A stretch of DNA of 64,000 nucleotides from Alcaligenaceae bacterium (GTDB lineage: Bacteria > Pseudomonadota > Gammaproteobacteria > Burkholderiales > Burkholderiaceae_B), in the NCBI GenBank assembly GCA_013416455.1, contig JACCES010000003.1:310001-374000 (forward strand), in the 5' to 3' direction. The translations under genes were made by a program, and so were the position numbers. Of the stretch, positions 17,611 through 26,853 are shown piece by piece. Below the pieces are notes generated by a model. That model was not told the DNA's origin. It did not search any database and was given only the letters and a program-made list of their open reading frames with translations. Position 1 is the stretch's first letter. Each line of letters begins with the position of its first letter.

Positions 17611-19022
17611 CCGACTCAGCATTCTCGCCTTCCCAGCTGCTATCCAGAAAAATATTGGCAGACCTATGGTCCAGAGCGGAGCTCCCGGATGAGGCCTTGG
17701 AATGCGTTACGCTCGTCGGGGCGGATCCTGTATTTCCCTCATCCTTCCGCGTCGGTCTGGCCGCCCAGACAACAGTCGCCGCGGCGGCCCTGGCGGCGTG
17801 CGAGCTTGGCGTCACGCGCGGTATGGAGCGGCAAGGCATCGGCGTCGATATGGCACATGCGGCTTGCGAATGCTCGGGGTGGTACAGCCTGGATGGGGTG
17901 TATTCGGACCCTTGGAATCCGTTCACCGGCTTATACCCTTGCAAGACTGGCTGGGTGCGGGTGCATGCGAACCTGCGTCATCACCGGGAAGGCTTCTTGA
18001 GGCTGCTCGGCCTTGACCCGGACACGGCCGAGCGTGCCGCCGCAGAGGCGCAGACACGTCAATGGCCGGCTATTGAACTGGAGACCCGGCTGGCTGAAAG
18101 CGGTTTAGTGGGTACGGCGCTGCGCAGCTTTGATGAATGGGATGCCACGCCGCAAGGCCAGACTATCGCGCAGTTGCCGCTTTTCACCATCAAGAAAATA
18201 GGCGACGCCGCCCCCCAGGCTCTACCCGCCCTCGGGCCTGAAGACAAGCCCCTGACCGGAATACGGTATCTGGACTTGACCCGGATTCTTGCCGGCCCGA
18301 TCGCCGGGCGAGCCATTGCCGCTTACGGGGCGGATGTTCTTTTACTCAATGCGCCTTATCTTCCCAATATCGAAGCTATCGTCGACACCAGCCGCGGCAA
18401 ACTGTCCGCTCATGTGGATCTCAAGACGGATGACGGCAAAAAGGCCTTGCGCGAACTGCTGCAACAGGCCCATGTCATGGTTCAGGGCTATCGTCCGGGG
18501 GGCCTGGAGCAATTGGGTTTCGGCCCGAAAGAGGCGGCGAAACACCGCCCAGGCATCGTTTATGTGACGCTTTCGGCCTTTGGCAACAAGGGTCCTTGGG
18601 CTGGGCGCCGTGGCTTCGATTCACTTCTGCAAACTGCGATGGGGTTCAACATAGCGGAGCAGGAAGCGTTTGGCGCCGACAGCCCCAAACCCATGCCCAT
18701 GCAGATACTCGACGAATCCACGGGCTACCTCATCGCCATGCTGGTCAGCACCGTGCTGCGGCGCCAGCAGATCGAAGGCGGAAGCTGGCATGTGGAAGTG
18801 TCGCTCGCACAGACTGCGCGGTGGTTCCGTTCGCTGGGGCGAATTAGCGAAGGCGTCGAAATTGGCAAGCCGGATATCACACCTTATCTGGAAACTTCAG
18901 ATTCGGGTTATGGGCAGCTTCAAGCGGTACGCCACAGCGCCATTCTATCCAGAACACCCGCCGGCTGGGAGCGGCCCTCCATGCCGCCGGGAAGCCATCC
19001 CGCCTGCTGGCCGCCGCACTGA
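17607..19022 (+). CDS. CaiB/BaiF family (class III) CoA transferase, long form
   Basis: A 471-residue class III CoA transferase. The usual N-terminal motif (YLDLTRILAGPIAGRAIAAYGADVL) appears only near residue 213, after about 200 residues that resemble a CaiB C-terminal half, so the domain order is unlike that of short 400-residue members. The catalytic Asp is expected in ILDESTGYLIAML (about 367), followed by GGSWHVEVSLAQTA. It overlaps the PrpD-2 stop by 4 bp. The enzyme would move CoA between acids, activating the substrate or product of this operon. It ends convergently with a LysR gene. Confidence 0.88.
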   Translation: MTDSAFSPSQLLSRKILADLWSRAELPDEALECVTLVGADPVFPSSFRVGLAAQTTVAAAALAACELGVTRGMERQGIGVDMAHAACECSGWYSLDGVYSDPWNPFTGLYPCKTGWVRVHANLRHHREGFLRLLGLDPDTAERAAAEAQTRQWPAIELETRLAESGLVGTALRSFDEWDATPQGQTIAQLPLFTIKKIGDAAPQALPALGPEDKPLTGIRYLDLTRILAGPIAGRAIAAYGADVLLLNAPYLPNIEAIVDTSRGKLSAHVDLKTDDGKKALRELLQQAHVMVQGYRPGGLEQLGFGPKEAAKHRPGIVYVTLSAFGNKGPWAGRRGFDSLLQTAMGFNIAEQEAFGADSPKPMPMQILDESTGYLIAMLVSTVLRRQQIEGGSWHVEVSLAQTARWFRSLGRISEGVEIGKPDITPYLETSDSGYGQLQAVRHSAILSRTPAGWERPSMPPGSHPACWPPH

Positions 19023-19121
19023 CCGTCATCGCGTCGCAGGGTGGCGGCGACGACGATGCTGACCCGACCTTATGGATTGGGCTGCCGGATGGTGGGGATT
19101 CCATCGTTTCGCCAAGCCACA

Positions 19122-20057
19122 TCAGCGATCAAGGCGAGGCAGGAGGCTTGCCCCGGGCCAGCGGCCCGAAGCGACCAGATGTTCAATGGTCTGATCCATT
19201 ACTGTTCGTGCCGCCAGTGCGCACGAAGACAGCTCGCTTTCAGACAGGCTGGCAAGATAAATCCTGCGGAATGCTTGTTCGTCGACCAACTCAACAGAAG
19301 ACATGCCCAGTGCTGTTGCCCGTCGCATCGCCGAGCCAGGGTGGATAGAGGCGGCAATACCTGTCGAGGTGAGTTCCATGAGCAGATCAAGGCCGTTGAT
19401 CTCTTGAACGACGTGAAGCTGGTTGCCTACCTCTGTGTAGAGTTTATTGACGTGCTCTCGCAATCCGTGGGTTTGGCCAGGAAGAATGAGCGGAAGCCCG
19501 CTCAGCTGGGAAATCTTGACATGCTTGCCACAGGGGAACCCAGGCATGTCCGGCCGGCCAAAGAGAAACAACCGCTCGTCCAGCAATGGCATTGCATGCC
19601 ATCGCGTGGAAACGAACTCCTCGACGTGAACTGCGATGTCGATCTGGCGCGTATTCAACATCACGGACAGGCTGGTTGACAGGCTCTCGGCGACTTTCAC
19701 CTGTATGCGAGGGTACCTGCGCCTCATTTCCTCGATGAAGGGCAGGCCAACGACTGTGGAAACCGAAGGCAGCAGGCCGACGCTGACCTGCCCGACGATA
19801 CGGCTGCTTTGTGCCGCCAGGACGGCGGCATCGGCATGCCTGAGAGTGAGGTGCGCCTGCCTCATGAATGCCGTGCCGGCGTGGGTCAGTGTGACCCCCG
19901 AAGAGGTGCGCTGGAGCAGCAGCGTTGAAAGTTCGCTTTCCAGGTTGCTGATCTGCCGGCTCAGGGCCGATGGGGCTATGCCGATCTCGCCGGCAGCTCG
20001 ATTGATGCTTCCGAGTTCCGCCACGCGAACCAAATAACGAAGCTGCTTCAGCTCCAT
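19122..20057 (-). CDS. LysR-type transcriptional regulator (NAC/Cbl-like helix region)
   Basis: An LTTR of 311 residues from the ATG at 20057, preceded by GGGAG; the frame opens 20 codons earlier without ribosome-site support. The DNA-binding region is LKQLRYLVRVAELGSINRAA with SALSRQISNLESELSTLLLQRTSSGVTLT (about residues 3-60). The effector domain contains VSVGLLPSVSTVV and LPLILPGQTHGLREHV, as in LTTRs linked to organic acid or nitrogen control. It is convergent with the CoA transferase and has no divergent partner gene next to it: the 5' side holds a spacer and MITE copy C. Confidence 0.92.
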   Translation of the reverse strand: MELKQLRYLVRVAELGSINRAAGEIGIAPSALSRQISNLESELSTLLLQRTSSGVTLTHAGTAFMRQAHLTLRHADAAVLAAQSSRIVGQVSVGLLPSVSTVVGLPFIEEMRRRYPRIQVKVAESLSTSLSVMLNTRQIDIAVHVEEFVSTRWHAMPLLDERLFLFGRPDMPGFPCGKHVKISQLSGLPLILPGQTHGLREHVNKLYTEVGNQLHVVQEINGLDLLMELTSTGIAASIHPGSAMRRATALGMSSVELVDEQAFRRIYLASLSESELSSCALAARTVMDQTIEHLVASGRWPGASLLPRLDR

Positions 20058-20374
20058 GGTTGCTTGCTCCCTGATCGTAAAGCAATGATGGATAAGGTTG
20101 GTAACATGGCTTGGCACTCATTTCTGCAATGATTGGCGGGCGCGGGTGAGAGGCTGGCCCGGCACTCGCATGCGTGTAGTATGCGCGCAGTTTCTCACTC
20201 TGTGGTTCTTCTCAATGCCGTTGATGGGTTGTTCGAAGATTGTGATGTCTGAAGTCCTGGGCACCACCAGGACGTTTGGAAGGGAAACGCCCATGGACAA
20301 CGGTTTCCTCCCCTCCTGAGCACCACGCATTCGCCGCATGTGCAGACATATGGAAGTTTTCGAGTTTATTCTTG
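20058..20374. other. Spacer upstream of LysR, no gene seen
   Basis: About 317 bp with no supported gene. A short minus-strand open frame crosses it and continues into the MITE copy, which argues against it being real. The LysR promoter should lie near 20060-20200, but no convincing boxes were found. Confidence 0.5.
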
Positions 20375-20535
20375 GGAAGCTCTGAACAAGTCGAGCGGAA
20401 AGCAGGCACGGTGGGTGGGGATGTAATGCGAGGCGCAAAGCGCAGTCATAGCCGTAGCTATCTCGAGCATTTGCAATGAAGCAGAACGCCCGAATCCACA
20501 GATGCATGCGGCGCGGTGACTTGTTCAGAGCTTCC
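20375..20535 (+). mobile_element. MITE-like repeat, copy C (best preserved)
   Basis: 161 bp with perfect 18 bp terminal inverted repeats GGAAGCTCTGAACAAGTC (20375-20392) and GACTTGTTCAGAGCTTCC (20518-20535), flanked on both sides by CTTG (20371-20374 and 20536-20539), a probable 4 bp target duplication. It has no coding capacity. Four-base duplications and ends of this sort suggest mobilisation by an IS5-like transposase acting in trans, but no transposase gene is in the window. Because the ends are perfect, this is probably the youngest copy. Confidence 0.88.
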
Positions 20536-20668
20536 CTTGTTATTCGCAGCGTATAAAATCAATGGAGAAAGCAGAATCTGTATTTTCCGAGTTCCGCTTT
20601 GGATGAAAACAAACCGCTGAAAACCATGCCCCGATGCTCAGTAGTGTTCCGGAAAGCTGTTCTCTGAC

Positions 20669-21553
20669 TCAGGAAATCGGAACGAAACGGAATCCACCAC
20701 CATTTTCTTTTTTAATCGTTCCGAAAGGACAACCCGGAAAATGAGCAGGCAGAAGCATTGCATTGGTGTCAATGCATTGATGCAGTAGCTGGAGCCTGCT
20801 TCGACTACCCTGCTCTTTGTCATCGTCCACGTTGCATAGAATTTCCGGATAGAGCAATTGCAGTTTATGATGTATGACATCACCGCTGATGAGCGCTTTG
20901 CGCCCATCGCTCTGGAGATTGATGACATAATTCCCTGGGGTGTGACCCGGGCACGGTTGAAGCCAGATTCCAGAATCCAGTTCGTAGTCATTCTCCACAA
21001 GCAGGGCTTTGTCAGCCCGCACGACGGGAGAAACGCTATCCTCGAAAGCAAGCGTATTGTTGTTGACCACCCCCGACTCTGCCACTTGCCTCCAATGTTC
21101 GTACTCCATGCGTGAAATAATATATTTCGCATTCGGAAATGTCGGCACCCAGCTCCCGTTTACAAGCTGTGTGTTCCAACCTACGTGATCCCAATGCAAA
21201 TGTGTGCACATCACGTAATCTATGTCCTCAGGCCGTAAACCCGCCTTGGCCAGCACACCAAGGTATCCAGTGGTGCGTTGGTGAAAATCCGGACGAAAAC
21301 GCCTGTCTTTATGGTCGCCGCAGCAAGTGTCTATGAGGACGTTGAAGCGTCCTGTTCGCACGGCGAACGAATGCATGCTCAGGATCAACCGGTTGTCTGT
21401 CGTCAGGCTCCCTGGTTCAAGAATTTGCTGTGCAAAATTTACCATTTCGAGAGTCAGACCGGAAAAAAATCTGGTCGCAAGGTCAAACTCTCTTGTCTGC
21501 TCATGAACATGAGAGACCTGAAAATTCCCAATATTTACCGAATAAACCATCAT
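20669..21553 (-). CDS. MBL-fold metallo-hydrolase (AHL-lactonase-like group)
   Basis: A 294-residue metallo-beta-lactamase-fold protein. The di-metal motif is CTHLHWDHVGW (HxHxDH, about residues 117-126), then CPGHTPG (third His), ISGDVIHH (bridging Asp) and LLPAHFPG near the C-terminus. This layout with an N-terminal segment before the first beta strand is typical of the AHL-lactonase/AttM-like and related lactonase/esterase group. It would hydrolyse a lactone, thioester or ester. It stands alone between MITE copy C and TcuA; the 186 bp gap to tcuA leaves open whether it shares that transcript. Substrate not assignable. Confidence 0.88.
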   Translation of the reverse strand: MMVYSVNIGNFQVSHVHEQTREFDLATRFFSGLTLEMVNFAQQILEPGSLTTDNRLILSMHSFAVRTGRFNVLIDTCCGDHKDRRFRPDFHQRTTGYLGVLAKAGLRPEDIDYVMCTHLHWDHVGWNTQLVNGSWVPTFPNAKYIISRMEYEHWRQVAESGVVNNNTLAFEDSVSPVVRADKALLVENDYELDSGIWLQPCPGHTPGNYVINLQSDGRKALISGDVIHHKLQLLYPEILCNVDDDKEQGSRSRLQLLHQCIDTNAMLLPAHFPGCPFGTIKKENGGGFRFVPIS

Positions 21554-21739
21554 TCATCACCAGAAGTTCATCATCAGAGTCAAGCGCCGAAGCCCGCACC
21601 CACCTCTTCTCACCACATCCACTATCACAGACAAATCGGGTGGTATTAAATTCCGCCCCTATTGGTCTGTAAAGGAAAATGTATTATTCTCTGCCAGATG
21701 TTGACCGGATACGCTGTTACGATCAGCGACGCCCAAGCT

Positions 21740-23146
21740 TTACAACGCCGCCGCCGACTCTCGCTCCTTTGCATAACGTGCCGCATTCAGCCCCGCGATA
21801 CGGCCGAAGACGGTACCGATCGCCATGCCGATACCACCGGTATATCCTTGGCCCAGAATATTGCCCGCCATCATTTCACCTGCGACAAACAGGTTGGGGC
21901 TCGGTTCATTGTCAAATCTTACCGCCGCCGTCTCATCAGTCTGGAGCCCAAGATAGGTAAACGTCACCCCTGGCTTAAGTGGAAAGCCATAGAATGGCGG
22001 CTCAGTGAGCGGGGCCGCCCAGTGGGATTTGGATGGCGTCAAGCCTTCCGTATGGCAATCATCGAGTCGTGTGTGATCGAAGGTTGTTCCTTGGCATGCG
22101 CTATTAAAGGCCGTGACCGTCATTTCCAATACTTCCGCCGGAATATCCAGTTTTCGGGCCAATTCGCCGACGGAGTCAGCCGACGTTCCAGGAAATACAG
22201 GCGGCATGAAGCGGCCGATGGCCTTGCTGTCAATAATGGACCAAGCCGTCTGGCCCGGCTGATGCGCTACCAGCCGCCCCCAGATGGCATACCGTTTGGG
22301 CCAGAAATCTTCGCCTTCATCATAAAAACGCTCACCGTCACGATTGACGACGATGCCCAGGGGCACGCAATCGATGCGAGTGCAGATGCCCCCGTCGTAC
22401 AGGGGCGCCCTGGCATCAATCGCCACCATATGGGCTTGTGTCGGATCACCGATCTGGTCCGCGCCGGATTCAATCATGTGTTTCAGCAGGACACCCTTGT
22501 TGAACTGCGTTCCCCGGATAAGGAACTGCGTGGCTGGACGCTCGCCTCGCTCATTCTCGCCCCAAACCTCGTCCAGCCATTCACGGTTCGATTCAAACCC
22601 CCCGGCGGCCAGCACACAACTACGGGCTTCGATGCGCTCGCCGCTTTCGAGGATGGCCGCAACGAATCGCCGGCCCTCGCGCTCTATACTGGATACGGGT
22701 GAATCGTAACGGACCTTCACACCCAGACTTATGGCGCTGTTGTAGTACGCATTCACCAGCGCTTTTCCACCTCCCATGAAGAAGGCATTAGTGCGCGCCA
22801 GATGCAGAGTGCCAGAGAGCGAATTCTGGAAGTGCACACCATGCCTGCGCATCCATGGCCTGCAAGTTGCCGTCTGGCGAATGACAAGGCGCGCAAGAAA
22901 CTCATTGGTCTTTCCCCCTGTCACTTTGAGAAGATCCTGCCAGTACTCTTCTTCGGGATAACTTTCGACCAGAACATCCTGGGGTTCATCATGCATGCAA
23001 CGCAGGTTTCGTGTGTGTTGGGAGTTGCCGCCTCTCCACTCCTTGGGCGAACTCTCAAGCAACAAGACTTCAGCGCCTTCTTCGCTCGCGCGCAGGGCAG
23101 CGCACAGCGCGGCGTTTCCACCACCGATCACAAGTACGTCAATCAC
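21740..23146 (-). CDS. tcuA: FAD-dependent tricarballylate dehydrogenase (TcuA-like)
   Basis: A flavoprotein of the fumarate reductase/succinate dehydrogenase fold, 468 residues from the GTG at 23146. DVLVIGGGNAALCAAL is the FAD Rossmann motif, GGNSQHTRN and GGGKALVNAYY are conserved in TcuA, and the C-terminus has VAGEMMAGNILGQGYTGGIG for FAD binding. The frame is open to 23230, overlapping tcuB, but GGAGAGAAGAA directly precedes the GTG at 23146 and the N-terminus then fits the family. With TcuB it should oxidise tricarballylate to cis-aconitate and pass electrons to the membrane. It follows TcuB with a 40 bp gap. No TcuC permease is seen; uptake may use Bug or ABC systems. Confidence 0.85.
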   Translation of the reverse strand: MIDVLVIGGGNAALCAALRASEEGAEVLLLESSPKEWRGGNSQHTRNLRCMHDEPQDVLVESYPEEEYWQDLLKVTGGKTNEFLARLVIRQTATCRPWMRRHGVHFQNSLSGTLHLARTNAFFMGGGKALVNAYYNSAISLGVKVRYDSPVSSIEREGRRFVAAILESGERIEARSCVLAAGGFESNREWLDEVWGENERGERPATQFLIRGTQFNKGVLLKHMIESGADQIGDPTQAHMVAIDARAPLYDGGICTRIDCVPLGIVVNRDGERFYDEGEDFWPKRYAIWGRLVAHQPGQTAWSIIDSKAIGRFMPPVFPGTSADSVGELARKLDIPAEVLEMTVTAFNSACQGTTFDHTRLDDCHTEGLTPSKSHWAAPLTEPPFYGFPLKPGVTFTYLGLQTDETAAVRFDNEPSPNLFVAGEMMAGNILGQGYTGGIGMAIGTVFGRIAGLNAARYAKERESAAAL

Positions 23147-23186
23147 TTCTTCTCTCCACGCCAAGCTGGTTTTCGTTGGCAAGCAT

Positions 23187-24374
23187 TCAATCCGCGCCAA
23201 GACCTTTGCTGTCCGGCATGCGCTTCTCAATGGAATTCTTCAACAGTGCAGCACTGCGGAAAATGCCGTGCGCGAACTTTCCATAAGGCATGGTCAGGAA
23301 AAATGCCATCACGACGCCCAGATGAACCGCCAACAACAGGCCCATCCATTGAGTTTCCCGAAAAGCCATCAGCAGCAAGCCTGTGAAACTCGTCAGGAAC
23401 AACAAAACAATAAAACCGCGATCCATACCTTTCTGGGATGCATCGCCATGATCGGGATGCCGCTTCATATTCAATATGAACAGCCCCGCCGGCCCGATCA
23501 ACAAACCGATTCCGCCCAGCGTGCCCAGGATGACAGGCAAGCTCAGATAAGGGTAAGGCGCCTGCCAGCCGAAAATGTAGTGATACAAAGTGGCTACACT
23601 CGTGGCGGCAAAGCAGAGCAGGAAGCCGTAAAAAGTGAAATGATGGAAGTAACGCCGCTGCAGCGTGAAGCGATTGTCACTCTCGTTGCAGCCCTCTCCG
23701 TGCCCGCCATCAAGATATGTGAGCGTCAAGACATCGGCTGTTGCCTCCAGTGCCGCCGGTGATGATTTCGCAGACCGGCCGCCGTGAGTGCCAGCAGTGG
23801 TTTTCCAAAACCGGGCCACTCCGATACCCAGCGCCAGGATGGCAAAAAGAAAGACGATACCAAAAACGGCCACCAGCAGATTGTGCGGAAATATGGCGTA
23901 GAAATCACCTTGAAGAGGCTCATGCAGAAGCGAGCCGTTCATAGCGACCGCCAGCACGAGAAAACCTGCCAGCCCTCCGGCAAGCGCAAGCGCAACCGTC
24001 AATGCATTTTTCTCATAGAGACGCCCAAACCCGCTAGGCCACGCATATTCCACATAGGTTGTCTTGCGCACCTCTGCCAGGGTGCGGGGAACATTCACCT
24101 TGAACTCATGTGGATCGGCATACTGACAGGCATGCAGGCAGGCGCCGCAGTTATGACACAGGTTGGCAAGATAGTGGATATCGTGCTTAACGAAGTCCAG
24201 CCGGCGTGTCATCGCCGGGAACACCGCACAGAACCCCTCGCAGTAGCGGCAAGAATTGCATATGGTCAATATGCGTTCCGCCTCACGCTCATCTCTGGTA
24301 AGCCCGGGAACAACCAGGGGAACGGTGCACTCGGGAACATCCGCCATCTCTTTCTCAATGCAACGTGCGCTCAT
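23187..24374 (-). CDS. tcuB: Tricarballylate utilisation electron-transfer protein (TcuB-like)
   Basis: A 395-residue membrane iron-sulfur protein. Two ferredoxin-type motifs, [11 protein letters not shown] (about 35-45) and [12 protein letters not shown] (about 74-85), are followed by several transmembrane helices with conserved His residues ([20 protein letters not shown]), as in TcuB/CitB. It reoxidises the TcuA flavin and sends electrons to the quinone pool. The start is ATG at 24374; the site upstream is weak, so a start at MADVPE ten codons later cannot be excluded. PrpD-3 lies 103 bp upstream on the same strand. With TcuA this gives cis-aconitate, which PrpF- and PrpD-like proteins could convert further. 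Confidence 0.88.
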   Translation of the reverse strand: MSARCIEKEMADVPECTVPLVVPGLTRDEREAERILTICNSCRYCEGFCAVFPAMTRRLDFVKHDIHYLANLCHNCGACLHACQYADPHEFKVNVPRTLAEVRKTTYVEYAWPSGFGRLYEKNALTVALALAGGLAGFLVLAVAMNGSLLHEPLQGDFYAIFPHNLLVAVFGIVFLFAILALGIGVARFWKTTAGTHGGRSAKSSPAALEATADVLTLTYLDGGHGEGCNESDNRFTLQRRYFHHFTFYGFLLCFAATSVATLYHYIFGWQAPYPYLSLPVILGTLGGIGLLIGPAGLFILNMKRHPDHGDASQKGMDRGFIVLLFLTSFTGLLLMAFRETQWMGLLLAVHLGVVMAFFLTMPYGKFAHGIFRSAALLKNSIEKRMPDSKGLGAD

Positions 24375-24477
24375 CAATCGTCTCGCTTGGGAAATGGATA
24401 TCTATACCGGTTTGAGTAACATGCGCGGGAACTGCCGACAGGTGACGGTTCCCGCGTACCTCCGTTACTGCCGTGTA

Positions 24478-25890
24478 TCAGGCTGCGCGCAGCTCAGGAG
24501 TCTGATCCGCCGCCTTCAGCGTGCCGATCAGCTCAGCCACATTGCCTTCGTTTTCCAGATTCATCAAGCGCGCAGACAGATCGGCACTGATATCGCTATC
24601 CGTCCTGACCATGCTGACCAGACCTTCGAACTTGGCTGCCATTTCCTCGGCAGTCAGCGGGTTCGAAGGCTCGCCTTTGGGTTCAGGCTGATCGTGGCGC
24701 AGTACACGGCCGTCCTTCAGCTTGAGTTCGATGGCCGCCTGGCGGCCCGTGAAGCCGTAAGCGGGCTCATTGATCAGCGTCACCCGAGTGCCGGCGGCTT
24801 CATGAATCGCCTGATTATTAAAGCCATCCCAGTACTCCTGCAGACCGTTACGGCCTTGTTCAAGCGCCAGCGACACGCCGAACTCCGTGCTGCCCATCGC
24901 CGCGTTCAGATTGGGGGCCTTGGGCTTGGAGGCTTGGCGGATCGACAGTTCGCACATGCGTACGTCGATTTTCTCAACATCCTCCAGGCGAACTCCTTCG
25001 TTGTAGAAATGCTGAGCCAGGTCAATGGGGCCATGTGCATAACGGCAGGCGGCATGCGGCTTGAAGCCCACTTCCATGATGACGAAGTTTTCCCCCAGCC
25101 CCTCCAGAAGATCGGACACACGGATGTCTTCGCAATAGGCATTGAAGAAGCCTTCCTTGCACTCCAGGGCCTTGCGGGGACCCACAAAACCCTGGCTGAC
25201 CATGACGGCGGCCAAGGTTCCGTTCAGAGCCGATTTGCCGGGGCTGAACGGCTTAGCCATGCAGGGGTCATCGAGATACGACTGGATTCCGGCAGATTGC
25301 ATCGCAGCAAGACCCAGTGCGGAAGCAATGCCCTCAGCATCGCAACCCAGCAGTTTTGCGCCGCCCGCCGCCGCTCCGAACAGCGAGACCGTGCCCGTGG
25401 TGTGGTAGCCGCGGCTACGATGGCCCGGATTGATGGCCTTGGCGATACGCACAGCGACCTCATATCCGGCCACGAGGGCGGTGATCACCTCGCGACCGCT
25501 TTTCCCGTGTGCTTCCGCCAGGGCCATGATGGATGGAATCATGACTGAGCCACCCTTGATCAGCCCGGAACCATGGGCGTCGTCTAGTTCGACACCGTGC
25601 CCCATCATTGCATTGCACATCGCCGCCCAGGGCGCTGGCGCCTTGAATCCGTAACCGATCACCGTCGACTCCGGAGTACCGCCCCAGGAACGCACGATCT
25701 CCACGACACGCCGGGCAGGCTCGCTGATGGCGGATGCTGCGATCTGATTTCCCAACCCGTCACGAATGATGAGCTTGGCCTTTTCCACGACTTCGACAGG
25801 CAAGTCCTCGTATTTCAGATCGTGTACCAGTTGCGCAAAGCGCTGAGTCAGGCCTTCAAGCTGCCTGCTGGTTTCTTCGTTCATGCTCAT
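24478..25890 (-). CDS. MmgE/PrpD family protein (PrpD-3)
   Basis: A 470-residue MmgE/PrpD member. AMMGHGVELDDAHGSGLIKGG holds the DD and H residues of the family active-site region, GHRSRGYHTTGTVSLFGAAAG follows, and KPHAACRYAHGPIDLA is the third conserved block. The ATG at 25896 is too close to AGAGGA; the ATG two codons later (25890) has about 8 bp spacing and is chosen. A dyad of the island type lies about 40-60 bp upstream. The gene is followed by tcuB and tcuA, suggesting an aconitate-type substrate (isomerisation, hydration or decarboxylation). Confidence 0.9.
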   Translation of the reverse strand: MSMNEETSRQLEGLTQRFAQLVHDLKYEDLPVEVVEKAKLIIRDGLGNQIAASAISEPARRVVEIVRSWGGTPESTVIGYGFKAPAPWAAMCNAMMGHGVELDDAHGSGLIKGGSVMIPSIMALAEAHGKSGREVITALVAGYEVAVRIAKAINPGHRSRGYHTTGTVSLFGAAAGGAKLLGCDAEGIASALGLAAMQSAGIQSYLDDPCMAKPFSPGKSALNGTLAAVMVSQGFVGPRKALECKEGFFNAYCEDIRVSDLLEGLGENFVIMEVGFKPHAACRYAHGPIDLAQHFYNEGVRLEDVEKIDVRMCELSIRQASKPKAPNLNAAMGSTEFGVSLALEQGRNGLQEYWDGFNNQAIHEAAGTRVTLINEPAYGFTGRQAAIELKLKDGRVLRHDQPEPKGEPSNPLTAEEMAAKFEGLVSMVRTDSDISADLSARLMNLENEGNVAELIGTLKAADQTPELRAA

Positions 25891-25927
25891 ATTCATATCC
25901 TCTGGATAAAAAGTATCAAAATCAATA

Positions 25928-25948
25928 GGAGTATCTAATACTACTACC
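25928..25948. promoter_or_regulatory. Island operator-like dyad 3 (upstream of PrpD-3/TcuBA)
   Basis: Contains the exact palindrome AGTAT-CTA-ATACT followed by ACTACC. It matches the core of dyad 4 at 30986-31004, with a different three-base centre. It lies 38-58 bp before the PrpD-3 start, close enough to block a promoter. It also implies a separate promoter for PrpD-3 after the ABC genes. Confidence 0.55.
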
Positions 25949-26052
25949 TTAATAAAAATCCGTCAATCATTGTCAGGCGCCTGCCCTTGCGAATGAGAGA
26001 TTGAAATAGGAAAGGCGTGTGCCGGTGCAGCCCCGGACGCCCTTCCTGGGAT

Positions 26053-26835
26053 TCAGGCCACGGTACGCCGTTCCATTCTCATGGATTTGTCCACCTCGGC
26101 GGACAGAGTCCGGGTAACCTCATCTTCGTACTGCTGCAGGACCGGATCACCCAGTGATCTGGGATGCGGGAGATCTATCCTGACATCGGCAATGATGGAC
26201 GAAGGGCGTGAGCCAAAGACGAGCACCCGATCAGCCAGCAACACTGCCTCCATGACGCTGTGCGTGACCATGAGAATTGTCTTGTTGGCTTCTGTCCACA
26301 GACTTTGCAAGTCACGAATCATGTAGTTTTTCGTTTGTACATCCAGCGCGCCGAAAGGCTCATCCAGCAGAATGATTTCCGGGTCGTAAGTCAGCGCTCG
26401 CGCGATGGCGACCCGCTGCTTCATACCGCCCGACAAGGTGGAGGGATACGCATTCTCGAAACCCGACAAGCCCGCAAGGCGGATCCATTTCTGTGCTCGC
26501 CGCTCAGCTTCCGCCTTCGGAATATTCTGGATTTCGGGGCCCAGCGTAATATTCTGCATCACCGTACGCCAGGGATACAGCACGAATTCCTGAAACACCA
26601 CCCCGCGGTCAGGCCCGGGACCCGTCACAGGCTTGCCATTGATCGTAATACTGCCGCCGGTAATCTGTTCGAAGCCCGCTATCGTGTAAAGAAAAGTTGA
26701 TTTACCACAACCACTGGGCCCAATGATGGCAACAAACTCGTTCTCATGGATGGCGCATGTCGCATTTTGAATGGCCAGCACGTCCTTGAAGCGCATGCTG
26801 ACGTCCCGGGCCTCTATTTTTACCTGCTTCACCAT
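26053..26835 (-). CDS. ABC transporter ATP-binding protein (TauB/SsuB-like), second importer
   Basis: A 260-residue ATPase. Walker A is GPSGCGKSTFLY (about 38-49), the signature LSGGMKQRVAIARAL, Walker B IILLDEPFGALD, and the switch His is in MVTHSVMEA. GGAGAC precedes the ATG at 9 bp. It is the last gene of the second ABC set, 18 bp after a permease gene, and 163 bp before PrpD-3 on the same strand. The protein is closer to TauB than the first ATPase by its canonical LSGG. Energises import of the ligand held by the binding protein at 28551. Confidence 0.92.
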   Translation of the reverse strand: MVKQVKIEARDVSMRFKDVLAIQNATCAIHENEFVAIIGPSGCGKSTFLYTIAGFEQITGGSITINGKPVTGPGPDRGVVFQEFVLYPWRTVMQNITLGPEIQNIPKAEAERRAQKWIRLAGLSGFENAYPSTLSGGMKQRVAIARALTYDPEIILLDEPFGALDVQTKNYMIRDLQSLWTEANKTILMVTHSVMEAVLLADRVLVFGSRPSSIIADVRIDLPHPRSLGDPVLQQYEDEVTRTLSAEVDKSMRMERRTVA

Positions 26836-26853
26836 TGTGCTGTCTCCAGAGTG

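Noticed and set aside
20118-20507. A 129-codon frame upstream of LysR
   Set aside because: It runs through MITE copy C, has no ribosome site, and matches no family I recognise.
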